Positions 6,433 through 14,199 of a stretch of DNA of 14,822 nt are shown piece by piece. The notes beneath the pieces were generated by a model that saw only the letters and a list, made by a program, of their open reading frames with translations, searched no databases and was not told the DNA's origin. The translations under genes were made by a program, and so were the position numbers. The stretch covers positions 1 to 14,822 of the forward strand of contig JADFYT010000025.1 in the NCBI GenBank assembly GCA_015232935.1, in the 5' to 3' direction. Position 1 is the stretch's first letter; every line of letters begins with the position of its first letter. This DNA comes from Desulfamplus sp. Its GTDB lineage: Bacteria; Desulfobacterota; Desulfobacteria; Desulfobacterales; Desulfobacteraceae.

Positions 6433-7471
6433 CTACAGACTGATTTTCCATTATAATTCTGCCCTCTGTCGCGTATGATCCGATATGGCCTGTCAGAAGA
6501 ACATTATCTAATTCTCTGAGGTGGCCTGAGTAGGGTTCCTGTTCAAAAGAGTCAAGGGCAGCTCCTCCAAGGTGGCCGGATTTCAGGGCATCATACAGAG
6601 CCTCTTCATCTATAAGTCCTCCTCTTGCGGCGTTGATAATACAAGCTCCCTTTTTCATCATTTTTATTTTGTCACTGTTGATGAAATGGTGATTTTCAAT
6701 GCTGTAAGGGATATGGAGCGTAATGATATCAGATTCAGAAACCAGAGATGCCAGATCTGAAGGTTTGTAGCAGTATGAGCGGTCAGAGCCGCAGATATCT
6801 GAATCTGAACAGCCGGAGTGATTTGAACCGGAATAACCAGAGAAATTTGAAGCGAAACAATCAGAGAAATTTGAACCGGAACAACTATATAGATTTGAGC
6901 TGGAAGAGCTGGAGAAGATATCCCAATCCGAATGCTTATACGCATCATAGCCCAATATTGTGCATTTGAACGAGTAGAGAAGACTTGCCAAATATGACCC
7001 GATTCTTCCGCAGCCGATAATTCCCACGGTTTTTCCAAAGACAAGATTTCCCATAGGTCTGTGCCATTGGCCACTTCTGATAGCTGAATCAGATCGGTGT
7101 ATTCTCCGAAGCAGAGAGAGCATCATTCCAACAGTAAGCTCGGCAACCGGGATAGTGGGGGCATCAGGAGTGTTGGTGACAATAATATCCACATCAGCAG
7201 CAGCTTTAGTATCAACAGAATCCATGCCTATTCCACACCTTGAAATGACTTTTAAATTCGATGCTGTTTTAAGAATGTCTGCTGTGATGGGCTCTACTCC
7301 TGCAATTATACCAACAGGTCTATGGGTTTGAATGAGATATGAAATTTCATCTTCTGTCAGCTTCCGGCCATGAGGATTCATAACAACTTCAAAGCCCGCA
7401 CTCTTTAATCTGTCAACAGGGGTAGAGTCATATGTACCAAAAGATGATGTGGTAATCAGGATTTCATTCAT
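6392..7471 (-). CDS. D-isomer-specific 2-hydroxyacid dehydrogenase (phosphoglycerate-dehydrogenase-like) with Ser-rich octapeptide insertion
   Basis: A 359-residue NAD-dependent dehydrogenase. The start is the ATG at 7471-7469 (MNEILITTSSFG, a typical first strand), overlapping the stop of the upstream gene by 8 nt; an in-frame non-ATG start at 7558 would extend into that gene and is rejected. The cofactor motif GIIGCGRIG is at about 150-158, and the catalytic residues are in INAARGGLID (Arg about 283), DSFEQEP (Glu about 312) and TGHIGS (His about 329), so it should be active. PDAPTIPVAELTVGMMLSLLR is the normal hinge region. The oddity is residues about 187-234, where six octapeptides rich in Ser, Asn and Cys replace the short loop after the adenine-binding strand (GYDAYKH) and before DLASLVSESDIITLH. 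It oxidises or reduces a 2-hydroxy/2-keto acid; the substrate is unknown. The C-terminus lies in a 48-bp tandem repeat. Confidence 0.9.
   Translation of the reverse strand: MNEILITTSSFGTYDSTPVDRLKSAGFEVVMNPHGRKLTEDEISYLIQTHRPVGIIAGVEPITADILKTASNLKVISRCGIGMDSVDTKAAADVDIIVTNTPDAPTIPVAELTVGMMLSLLRRIHRSDSAIRSGQWHRPMGNLVFGKTVGIIGCGRIGSYLASLLYSFKCTILGYDAYKHSDWDIFSSSSSSNLYSCSGSNFSDCFASNFSGYSGSNHSGCSDSDICGSDRSYCYKPSDLASLVSESDIITLHIPYSIENHHFINSDKIKMMKKGACIINAARGGLIDEEALYDALKSGHLGGAALDSFEQEPYSGHLRELDNVLLTGHIGSYATEGRIIMENQSVDNLLKALRKHIAE
6770..6913 (-). repeat. Six-unit 24-bp repeat coding a Ser/Asn/Cys-rich octapeptide array
   Basis: Exactly 144 bases, six 24-bp units in frame in the hydroxyacid dehydrogenase. 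The octads are SSSSSSNL, YSCSGSNF, SDCFASNF, SGYSGSNH, SGCSDSDI and CGSDRSYC, with rough consensus S-x-x-S-x-S-N-F. On the plus strand the units share CAGAGAAATTTGAA-type cores, best seen in the two neighbours starting CAGAGAAATTTGAAG and CAGAGAAATTTGAAC. The array sits where normal family members have a short loop, so it looks like an in-frame expansion tolerated on the protein surface. Confidence 0.88.
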
Positions 7472-8519
7472 AAAAATTTTCCGTGGCTCTGGCAAAGGCT
7501 TCATAGATGTCAGGGATCGGGAGTTTCCGGTTTTCCATAGCGGATTTTCTGACAGCAATAAGAAATTGTTTTGTCCTGGTTATCTCTATATTCCGGGGAT
7601 CTTCGCCACGGACAATGTCGAGAGCCATTCTTCCTGCTACCTCTCCTTGTTCATATCCTGAAGTAAAAACAGATATCATTCCACCGTCCGATACATTGAT
7701 AAGCGACATTCCCAGGATTGGAATTTTAGAGTTGGCCTCTGTCCAGGCCATTATCTCTGAAGGTGAGACAGGCTCTTTTTCACCTGTAGGAAGCCTGAAC
7801 TCCCTGTAGTCGCTAACCAGGACAAGATCAGCGTATTCATTGACCTCTTTTATGGCTTTTTTCCACTGTTCAAAATTGTCAGCCCGCACCGGTTCAAGCC
7901 ACTCAAGAGGTTGCCAGTCAAATGTATCAAGACCTGGAAGCTCTGCTGTGACCGAGGCCGACTCATCGCATACAAAGACTACTTTAGGCTTTTTTGCTCC
8001 AGGATCGTCCGGCCTGAATCCCCTTGCCTGTGCGATCATCATAAGAGTCTCTCTGATGGCTGACAAGGGTTTTCGTTCAAGTATTCCTGTTGTATTGTCC
8101 GCTTTATCATATCCATATACACTCGCGTCACCATTAACTCCACAGAAAACAACCTTGATGGCGGGGTCGTTCAGATATTTGCTTCCTACTAATGCCTGAC
8201 CTACGTCGTCTGAAATAACAAGAAGGTCGGGTTTCCAGTTTTTGATGGTAAGGTGGGCAGTTGAGGCCGCAGTTCTCTTGAAATCATCACTTGTATGGTT
8301 TTTAAGATCCATGTAGTAGTGACGCAACGTAATATCCCGATGTCCCTCAAAAATTCTTCTGATACCCTCATCAATCTGGATAACCCAGGGATAGTCTGTA
8401 TGGTAACTGTGCATAATCAGGATTCTTGGTTTCTGTGCTTTCTGGACAAGGATAAAGCTGCCCACAAGTATCACAATAGCCACCTTTAGAAATATGAGAA
8501 AATTTTTTTTGATATTCAT
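7464..8519 (-). CDS. Membrane-anchored ABC-type substrate-binding protein (PF04392-like)
   Basis: A 351-residue periplasmic binding protein. Residues about 8-26 are one hydrophobic helix with no lipobox and no clear cleavage site, so it probably stays anchored in the inner membrane. The mature part starts PRILIMHSYHTDYPWVIQIDEGI, the characteristic opening of the ABC_sub_bind (TrpX-like) family, followed by PDLLVISDDVGQALVG, KVVFCGVNGD and, near the end, PILGMSLINVSDGGMISVFTSGYEQGEVAGRMALDIVRGEDP, also typical of it. Relatives bind aromatic amino acids or other small molecules for ABC uptake or as sensor modules. No ABC permease or ATPase is present here. Its ATG overlaps the stop of the SLC13 transporter gene as ATGA, and its own stop overlaps the dehydrogenase start by 8 nt. 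GGAGG lies 12 nt before the start. It may therefore hand ligand to the transporter or act as a sensor; this is inference. Confidence 0.87.
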   Translation of the reverse strand: MNIKKNFLIFLKVAIVILVGSFILVQKAQKPRILIMHSYHTDYPWVIQIDEGIRRIFEGHRDITLRHYYMDLKNHTSDDFKRTAASTAHLTIKNWKPDLLVISDDVGQALVGSKYLNDPAIKVVFCGVNGDASVYGYDKADNTTGILERKPLSAIRETLMMIAQARGFRPDDPGAKKPKVVFVCDESASVTAELPGLDTFDWQPLEWLEPVRADNFEQWKKAIKEVNEYADLVLVSDYREFRLPTGEKEPVSPSEIMAWTEANSKIPILGMSLINVSDGGMISVFTSGYEQGEVAGRMALDIVRGEDPRNIEITRTKQFLIAVRKSAMENRKLPIPDIYEAFARATENFYE

Positions 8520-10426
8520 ATGATATCCAGATACCTCCAGAATGGTATTGAAGCATAAATTGCAAGTACTCGCCCGATGATCATCAAGATGTTGAATAAA
8601 ATGATTTTTTGCTCGTCATACACTTTGTCAAGGCCGTTAGAGCCCAGTAACTCCTTGAGTTGAATAAAGTATCCGCATTGATAGGAAAATATGTATGCCT
8701 CTGCCATGGTCAAAATGATAAACCCCACAATCCAGGGAGAGATTCCTGCCGAACTCGCCAGGGGAAAGAGGGCGGTTACAAAAAGAATTACAGTGATTGG
8801 TTCAGGCAAAAAAAGCCTCACAAGTACTATCACAGCACATAAAAGACCTATAAACAAAGGCAGGCTGGTTTTCATATAATTGCCAAGCCATCCTAAATTA
8901 TCTGCTACAAGCTGATCCAGGCCGGTTTGGGACATTACAGGCAGCCAGGCAATAATGGCACCGACAAAAATCAGTGTTGTCCAGTCAATATGTGACCGGA
9001 TCTCGTTTTTTCCCACAAATCCGAACAGAATCAGAACGGTCAGAATCGAGAATGACATCCAGGGAATATCTATCTTGTGAACCGATGTGAGCAAAATGCC
9101 CGCAACCAGAATAGCTATGGCAGCAAGAGCTGTCCACTCCAGGGATGAGATTGGTCCCAAAACTCTCAATTGTTTAGATATGATATTTCGCGGAATTCTG
9201 AAATTACGGCCATTTTTGAAAACAAGCCATGAAAGGGCAAAAAACATGATCAGCATGAGTATGCCTGTAAAAGAGGCTGCAAAAAACCAGTTAAGCCATT
9301 GAAACGCAAATTGTGTCTGATAGTCAAAAAGTCCTAAAACTATCAGATTGGCAGGTTTCCCTGTAAGAAAAACAGATGCCATAAGGCCTACTCCGCCAAG
9401 AGTACTGTTCACAAAGTTGGCACCAAGCACGTCTTTATGTTCAGGTTCGGAAGCACCCATGAGATCTACAAGAAACGGCGATATGATCGCTGTGCGTGCC
9501 CCCTGGGATGGCACTACAGGTGTCAGAAGGAATCCGCTGAAAAAAAGGCTGACACTGTACCAGAAAGAGGATGATGGAACCAGATTCAGAACAAAAAGGG
9601 AAAGACGGAATGTAAGGCCTGAAACTACCATGACCGCCCCTACGCCAAAAACACTCAGAAGCATAAAAAAGCTGCCTGATGCAAATCCTGAAACAGCTAC
9701 ATCAGGTGGGACAATGTCCAGCAAAATGACCATAAGCACAACGAAAAGTGGTGGTGCGAATGCCGGTACAATATTAAATATCCACATGAATACGGCTGAT
9801 GCAATTATTGCCACGTAATAGGCGGTATTTTTTTCAAGTCCAAAACGGGACGCCACAACCCAGATGCCCAGGGTGCCAAGAAATGTTATGATCCATCCCA
9901 AAGTTGCTTTGACGGGAAAGTGTTCCTCATCTTTTAATACATCAGAGGAGCATTGGCTCAAGACAATTTCTGAGGGTGTTGCCGGATCCCTGTTCGCATA
10001 AGATTCAAAAAACCTGGTTTTAATTTCCGGTGAATTATTGGCAATATGCAAAATATCTCTTGCTGGAATAACTATTACAGTCGAGGGTTTGGAAGCAATT
10101 GCGGACATGATATAAACGTCTGCTCCAAGCACGGCTTCCTGCCCTAAGTATCCACCTGATATTGCGGGGATTTTTCGCCGCTCTATTTCTGTTTCAGAGC
10201 CTTGTCTCATAAACCTGAATTCACCGCTTTCGACAAGAAAGACCTTGTCTGCCGGCTCTTTTTCCCGAATCAACATCTCTCCTTTGTTAACCTTGCGGTA
10301 CTCCACATGCATAAGCATATGAGCCAGATCGCTCGACGATGCCCTGCATAAAACAGGATCGGAAAGAAGTGTGTCCAGACCTGATTGATCAGGAGATATT
10401 TCAGATGGTTCAATTTGTGTTGTCAT
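8516..10426 (-). CDS. SLC13/DASS-type transporter with N-terminal cNMP-binding-like domain
   Basis: A 636-residue protein with two parts. Residues about 24-150 form a cyclic-nucleotide-binding-like beta-barrel (GEMLIREKEPADKVFLVESGEF is its classic opening). Its phosphate cassette reads GGYLGQEAVLGADVYIMSAIA and lacks the usual G-E and R-x-A, so true cNMP binding is doubtful. From about residue 174 to the end there are about 10-12 hydrophobic helices in an SLC13/DASS-like arrangement, with PVVPSQGART (303-312) and GKPANLIVLGL (356-366) in the first half and the corresponding LFLPEPITVILF (538-549) in the second. Family members carry dicarboxylates, sulfate or other anions by Na+ symport. A transporter of this type joined to a cNMP-like domain suggests allosteric control. 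ATG with AGGAG 9 nt upstream marks the start. It is the first gene of the six-gene run, and its end overlaps the binding-protein gene by 4 nt. Confidence 0.87.
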   Translation of the reverse strand: MTTQIEPSEISPDQSGLDTLLSDPVLCRASSSDLAHMLMHVEYRKVNKGEMLIREKEPADKVFLVESGEFRFMRQGSETEIERRKIPAISGGYLGQEAVLGADVYIMSAIASKPSTVIVIPARDILHIANNSPEIKTRFFESYANRDPATPSEIVLSQCSSDVLKDEEHFPVKATLGWIITFLGTLGIWVVASRFGLEKNTAYYVAIIASAVFMWIFNIVPAFAPPLFVVLMVILLDIVPPDVAVSGFASGSFFMLLSVFGVGAVMVVSGLTFRLSLFVLNLVPSSSFWYSVSLFFSGFLLTPVVPSQGARTAIISPFLVDLMGASEPEHKDVLGANFVNSTLGGVGLMASVFLTGKPANLIVLGLFDYQTQFAFQWLNWFFAASFTGILMLIMFFALSWLVFKNGRNFRIPRNIISKQLRVLGPISSLEWTALAAIAILVAGILLTSVHKIDIPWMSFSILTVLILFGFVGKNEIRSHIDWTTLIFVGAIIAWLPVMSQTGLDQLVADNLGWLGNYMKTSLPLFIGLLCAVIVLVRLFLPEPITVILFVTALFPLASSAGISPWIVGFIILTMAEAYIFSYQCGYFIQLKELLGSNGLDKVYDEQKIILFNILMIIGRVLAIYASIPFWRYLDII

Positions 10427-10543
10427 GACCTGCTCTCCTGTAAAATTATTTTAGTGTATCCTTGTTTTTTTATTTTACTAATAGTATCAGGGTGCTTAGC
10501 GTGAGCTACACCTACAGCGATCAAACCTGAAAAGGCTACACTC

Positions 10544-13405
10544 TTATTTTTTGTTCGTATTGCGATGCATATGAATGACAGGTACTATTTTTGCCCTATT
10601 GAGGGCGATCCATATCTTTTTTGCGATAACATGTTTGTATGATAACATCTTTGCATAATCTCTAACTTTAAATATTGCAAGATATTCATCTGACCAGTCA
10701 CCAAAATTAAAGCGAACAACAGCACTCAAAACCCCTTCAGAAGAGAGCATGGCATCCAGGAGTATCTTTTCAATCTGTTCCGGAGGATGAACAGGATCAA
10801 CATGAATTCTGATGCTTATTAAGTAAGTATCATCCGGATAGTTATAGTTCTGAATAACCGCTTCTGAGGCCATGCTGTTGGGAATACTGAGTATATTGTT
10901 GCTCTTTGTGCGTATTCTGGTAGTACGCCATGTGATATCAACAACATTGCCTTCACTCAAATCATTGATTTTAATCCAGTCTCCTATCCGGAAAGGGCGT
11001 TCTATATTTATGGCAATTCCTGAAAATATATTTGCAATATTAATCTGTATGGCAAGGCCGATAATCATGGCAATGATACCGGACGTTGCCAGAAGACTTG
11101 TAATTTTTTGATCAAACACAAATGCGATAATTCCAAAAAAGGCCAGCATCCATATGATGAAGGCCACAGATTTGCGTACAAGATCGGGTATGCTTCTATT
11201 TGCCCGTTTTTCAAGAGGGTTCCAGACGAACTGCTCGATTGCCGATATCAAGAACAGTGCCGGGATGACCCACCAGAGGATATCAAATATCTGTACGATA
11301 AGTTGCAGACGCTCTGACTCGGTTTTTTCGATAAGCAACTGCAATAAAATCATCTCTGAGCTTAAAAGAAAAAGAAAGACAGATATGGCCTGAATAAATA
11401 AAAATAGTTTGATTTTGAGTAATCTCTTTATTTTTCTTCCAATAAGGAAGAGTAACGATACGATAACAATACAGATGCCGGACAGATATTTTGCAAGCTC
11501 AAAAGGGATATTTCTTCTGATTCTGAATTCTACTTTTTCAATACGGATTCCAATATTAAACCTTGAGTAGTCAACGATTCCGGACTCGATGTTGAGATAA
11601 TCCGGATTTCCCAATGACTCTTTTTCTGCAATTCCCTGATAGAATGCGACACGGCTGACAGTCCAGCCATATTCAGGGCTGAGTGCCTGGGATTTTCTGA
11701 TCTTCTCCTTTAATGATTCTGTCAATCCTACCCCAAGAATATCTGTCACATAGATCAGGTTGGATCGGGGGATCTCCTGATGACGAAACCCTATTCCCAG
11801 AACGTGCTCTCCAAAAATGCGACGATCTGTAAAGGAGTCCATCATAAAACGGCCTTTGACATGATATAGATGGTAGGTGATCCTGTCCGTTATTTTTTCA
11901 TCCACAGGCGATCCGATCTCAACTGGTTCAACGGCATTAAGAAATTCTATCTTCTGGGGCTGGATATTGCCATAATATCTGAACCAGATATGGAAATCAG
12001 CCATGAAGCTCAAAGCGTCTGTATCTATTTCAGTGAGCTTGTTTATTTTTATACCAGTATATACCACATTGGTTTTATACATGTATTTGTTATCGATAAG
12101 CACTACCCGTTCTTCTTTGAGGGCTTCTTCAAAATCGGGGATTTCATTTGGATAACGGATCTCCTGTATCTGGATCGGAGCGGATATAAGTTTCTGGTTT
12201 TTGAAAATTCCCATTGAGATTGGTTTGGAGGGATCTCCGTTTTCATTAAAGTATGTGAATCCGGTAACCCCTTCAACAGCATCAACAGGGGTATCTATTG
12301 ATGCTATATATTCCCTGATTTTTCTGCGGTCATCTTTCAGATCACCGGGTTTTCCTGTGATGCCGGCGTTAACAAGGGCTTTATGGAGTACTTTTGCTGC
12401 GTCATATGAAAATGCGGCACGCCTGTTCGCCTCCTCATTATATTTCAAATGGTAGGATTCCATAAACGCCTGAACATTTTCATCTGCCGTATCAAATATT
12501 ATACCGCTTGCCGCATACATGCCATTGGTATAATACCCGGGATTGCTCCTCTCTTCGGGATACTGGTCGAATTGTTTTAAAAATTCCGGAGAATCTATAC
12601 CTGCTGCAAAAATAACAGGATTTTTAATATCGTTGTCTCTTATCAACTTTATAAGCTTAAAACCTTCTGGCGGATGCAGTGCCAGAAAAATGCTTCCCGC
12701 ATTTCCGGAGTTGATTTTAAGTTCGTCCACAATCTGTTTCAGGCGTACATCAAGTTTTTCATCCTTGACCTCATAATCCCATATGTGTCTTACATCCCCT
12801 CCCATATTTTCATATGTTTTTTTAAAGATAGAAGCAAGATTGGCTCCGTAGGCAAGATCTTCGTGAATGATACTGATTGTTTTTGTCTCAAAACCGGTGA
12901 CAATGTAATTTGCCAGAAAACGCCCCTGAAAGTTATTGTTGAAGGTTGTCCTGAAATACCATTCATTGCCTTTTGTGACCATCACGTCAGTCGATGTTGG
13001 AGATATCGCCGGAATCTGATGCTGGCTGTAAATCTTGCCCCCGCTGATGGAACAGGAGCTGCTTTCATGCCCTATGACAGCGATAGCCCTGCTATCTTTT
13101 ATGATCTCAAGAGCTTTTGCTTCTGCTTTTTCAGCGTCATCCTCATCATCATACATATCCAGAATTATTTTTTTACCATTAATTCCGCCAGCCTGGTTGA
13201 GAGCATCAAAGTAGAGCCTGGTGCCTTGAATAACTGATTTTCCGTTAGATGAATTCGGGCCTGATATGGGGCTGACTACAGCGATATGAATATTTTCCGA
13301 TTCTTTTGTAGAGAGGTTGACGAGGGTAATTACTGGCAGAACCAACAGGATAAACACCGCAAAAAAAGTGGTAGTGCATATGCGTCTTGGCCATTTAATG
13401 TCCAT
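10544..13405 (-). CDS. Fusion: type-I periplasmic binding domain, pLGIC-ectodomain-like segment, MscS mechanosensitive channel
   Basis: A 953-residue three-part membrane protein. Start: ATG at 13405, 2 nt after the upstream stop; an in-frame GTG at 13486 lies inside the upstream gene. One hydrophobic helix (about 13-30) is followed by a periplasmic type-I binding domain (about 38-410: HIAVVSPISGPNSSNGKS, ALNQAGGINGKKI, AVIGHESSSC, PAISPTSTD, ISIIHEDLAYGANLAS), the Leu/Ile/Val-receptor fold. Residues about 440-630 (YTGIKINKLTEIDTDALSF, MADFHIWFRYYG, a YGWTV patch, then YSRFNIGIRIEKVEFRIRRN) match the strand pattern of prokaryotic Cys-loop receptor ectodomains leading into their first helix (RRNIPFELAKYLSG). 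Four hydrophobic helices follow at about 634-656, 664-690, 704-722 and 744-764. Residues about 768-953 are MscS: pore helix LLATSGIIAMIIGLAIQINI, then FSGIAINIERPFRIGDWIKI, TWRTTRIRT and SIPNSMA. The binding and MscS parts are certain; the middle assignment is by eye. It is probably an inner-membrane channel with its sensing head in the periplasm. Confidence 0.87.
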   Translation of the reverse strand: MDIKWPRRICTTTFFAVFILLVLPVITLVNLSTKESENIHIAVVSPISGPNSSNGKSVIQGTRLYFDALNQAGGINGKKIILDMYDDEDDAEKAEAKALEIIKDSRAIAVIGHESSSCSISGGKIYSQHQIPAISPTSTDVMVTKGNEWYFRTTFNNNFQGRFLANYIVTGFETKTISIIHEDLAYGANLASIFKKTYENMGGDVRHIWDYEVKDEKLDVRLKQIVDELKINSGNAGSIFLALHPPEGFKLIKLIRDNDIKNPVIFAAGIDSPEFLKQFDQYPEERSNPGYYTNGMYAASGIIFDTADENVQAFMESYHLKYNEEANRRAAFSYDAAKVLHKALVNAGITGKPGDLKDDRRKIREYIASIDTPVDAVEGVTGFTYFNENGDPSKPISMGIFKNQKLISAPIQIQEIRYPNEIPDFEEALKEERVVLIDNKYMYKTNVVYTGIKINKLTEIDTDALSFMADFHIWFRYYGNIQPQKIEFLNAVEPVEIGSPVDEKITDRITYHLYHVKGRFMMDSFTDRRIFGEHVLGIGFRHQEIPRSNLIYVTDILGVGLTESLKEKIRKSQALSPEYGWTVSRVAFYQGIAEKESLGNPDYLNIESGIVDYSRFNIGIRIEKVEFRIRRNIPFELAKYLSGICIVIVSLLFLIGRKIKRLLKIKLFLFIQAISVFLFLLSSEMILLQLLIEKTESERLQLIVQIFDILWWVIPALFLISAIEQFVWNPLEKRANRSIPDLVRKSVAFIIWMLAFFGIIAFVFDQKITSLLATSGIIAMIIGLAIQINIANIFSGIAINIERPFRIGDWIKINDLSEGNVVDITWRTTRIRTKSNNILSIPNSMASEAVIQNYNYPDDTYLISIRIHVDPVHPPEQIEKILLDAMLSSEGVLSAVVRFNFGDWSDEYLAIFKVRDYAKMLSYKHVIAKKIWIALNRAKIVPVIHMHRNTNKK

Positions 13406-13407
13406 TG

Positions 13408-13650
13408 TCACACCAGACCCGATATAAAATTCATTACTGTATCCAGACTCGCAGAGATGGCCTGGTATGGAGATAAGCCTTTGCACAGATGGTATATGAA
13501 TACTGGCAAGCCGATAAGCACGATAGAGACCACTTCCGTAATGATAAAAATCATGCTTTGGCCTGCCCAGTCTTCAAACCATGGATTAAAGATACAAAAT
13601 AATAACAGGATATTGGTCAGTACAATGACAGACAAGATACCAGGATTCAT
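13408..13650 (-). CDS. Small two-helix membrane protein, partner of the channel fusion
   Basis: An 80-residue protein with two likely membrane helices (about residues 5-20 and 31-53), joined by a loop with NPWFEDWAGQ. The end reads LPVFIYHLCKGLSPYQAISASLDTVMNFISGLV, an amphipathic third helix. I do not recognise the family. Its TGA lies 2 nt before the ATG of the large channel gene, which itself has no clear ribosome site, so the channel is probably translated by coupling. That makes this protein a natural candidate accessory subunit. Its own ribosome site is weak; just upstream ATGATGACGAAATGA forms a 4-codon mini-frame whose stop overlaps this ATG. There is no signal for export beyond the helices. 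Confidence 0.7.
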   Translation of the reverse strand: MNPGILSVIVLTNILLLFCIFNPWFEDWAGQSMIFIITEVVSIVLIGLPVFIYHLCKGLSPYQAISASLDTVMNFISGLV

Positions 13651-13700
13651 TTCGTCATCATGATTTTCGCAATCCTAACCATGCCTTAAAAATATATTGG

Positions 13701-13764
13701 ACTTCCTGCGGAACTGGATTTTGACCTTGATTTTCAAGGATTAACAGTGAGTTCTGCAGGAACT
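13701..13764. terminator. Nested hairpin after the ACT gene
   Basis: Arms at 13701-13715 and 13750-13764 pair over 13 of 15 positions, and a second perfect hairpin, CCTTGA-TTT-TCAAGG (13725-13739), lies in the loop between them. Each arm can also fold on itself (for example AGTTC-x5-GAACT). On the minus strand it begins 4 nt after the ACT stop and is followed, about 8 nt later, by a T-rich TATATTTTT. It probably ends the ACT transcript. Because the arms are symmetric it could work in both directions. Confidence 0.6.
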
Positions 13765-13767
13765 TCA

Positions 13768-14199
13768 TTAAAGGTTATAGACATCTTCCCCTTTGATGAC
13801 TTTAATGCCGTTATGATCCAGAATGGAGATAGCCTTGTCCAGATCATGGAATCTGAAGATCATGATGGCGTTTTGAGTCTTGGTGTTGGCAAAGGCATAC
13901 ATGTATTCCACATTTATACCGGCTGATGTCAGGGGGTCAAGCACCTTGTTAAGACCTCCAGGTGCGTCGGTCACCTCAATAGCCAAAACATTTGTTTTGC
14001 CTACGGTAAAGCCTTCATTCTTTAATGCTTTTTCAGCAGCCTGATTATCATTTACAATCAGTCTGAGTATGCCAAAATCTGTTGTATCCGCAAGAGAAAG
14101 TGCCCTTATATTGACATTGGCATCCCTTAGAATAGCTGTCACCTCGGCAAGTCGGCCTGCCTTGTTTTCAAGAAAAATTGAAATCTGCTCAACTCTCAT
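13768..14199 (-). CDS. Tandem-ACT-domain amino-acid-binding regulatory protein
   Basis: A 143-residue protein made of two ACT domains (about 1-66 and 70-140). The first starts QISIFLENKAGRLAEVTAILRDANVNIRALSLADTTDFGILRLIV and the second AIEVTDAPGGLNKVLDPLTSAGINVEYMYAF; both have the Gly-containing ligand turn (KAGRL, APGGL). Stand-alone dual-ACT proteins of this length bind amino acids, usually branched-chain or aromatic, and tune enzymes or transport. They are common in Desulfobacterota, often near CoA ligases, though none is seen here. The start is the ATG at 14199, because GGAGG lies 9 nt before it; an in-frame ATG at 14304 would add 35 low-complexity Asn/Lys residues outside the family's length and is rejected. 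It appears to be a single-gene unit closed by a nested hairpin. Confidence 0.9.
   Translation of the reverse strand: MRVEQISIFLENKAGRLAEVTAILRDANVNIRALSLADTTDFGILRLIVNDNQAAEKALKNEGFTVGKTNVLAIEVTDAPGGLNKVLDPLTSAGINVEYMYAFANTKTQNAIMIFRFHDLDKAISILDHNGIKVIKGEDVYNL

Noticed and set aside
7472..7558. Longer N-terminus for the hydroxyacid dehydrogenase
   Set aside because: The added 29 residues lie inside the binding-protein gene and do not resemble the family; MNEILITTSSFG is a normal first strand.
9348..9818. Plus-strand frame of 156 codons opposite the SLC13 transporter
   Set aside because: Arg/Thr-rich antisense of membrane-helix coding with no ribosome site or recognisable motif.
12674..13237. 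Plus-strand frame of 187 codons opposite the binding domain
   Set aside because: It is a mirror of well-conserved periplasmic binding-domain coding, with no domain features of its own.
13406..13486. GTG start giving a 27-residue longer channel fusion
   Set aside because: It would overlap nearly the last third of the small membrane protein gene. The ATG at 13405 directly precedes the signal-anchor helix and sits 2 nt after the upstream stop.
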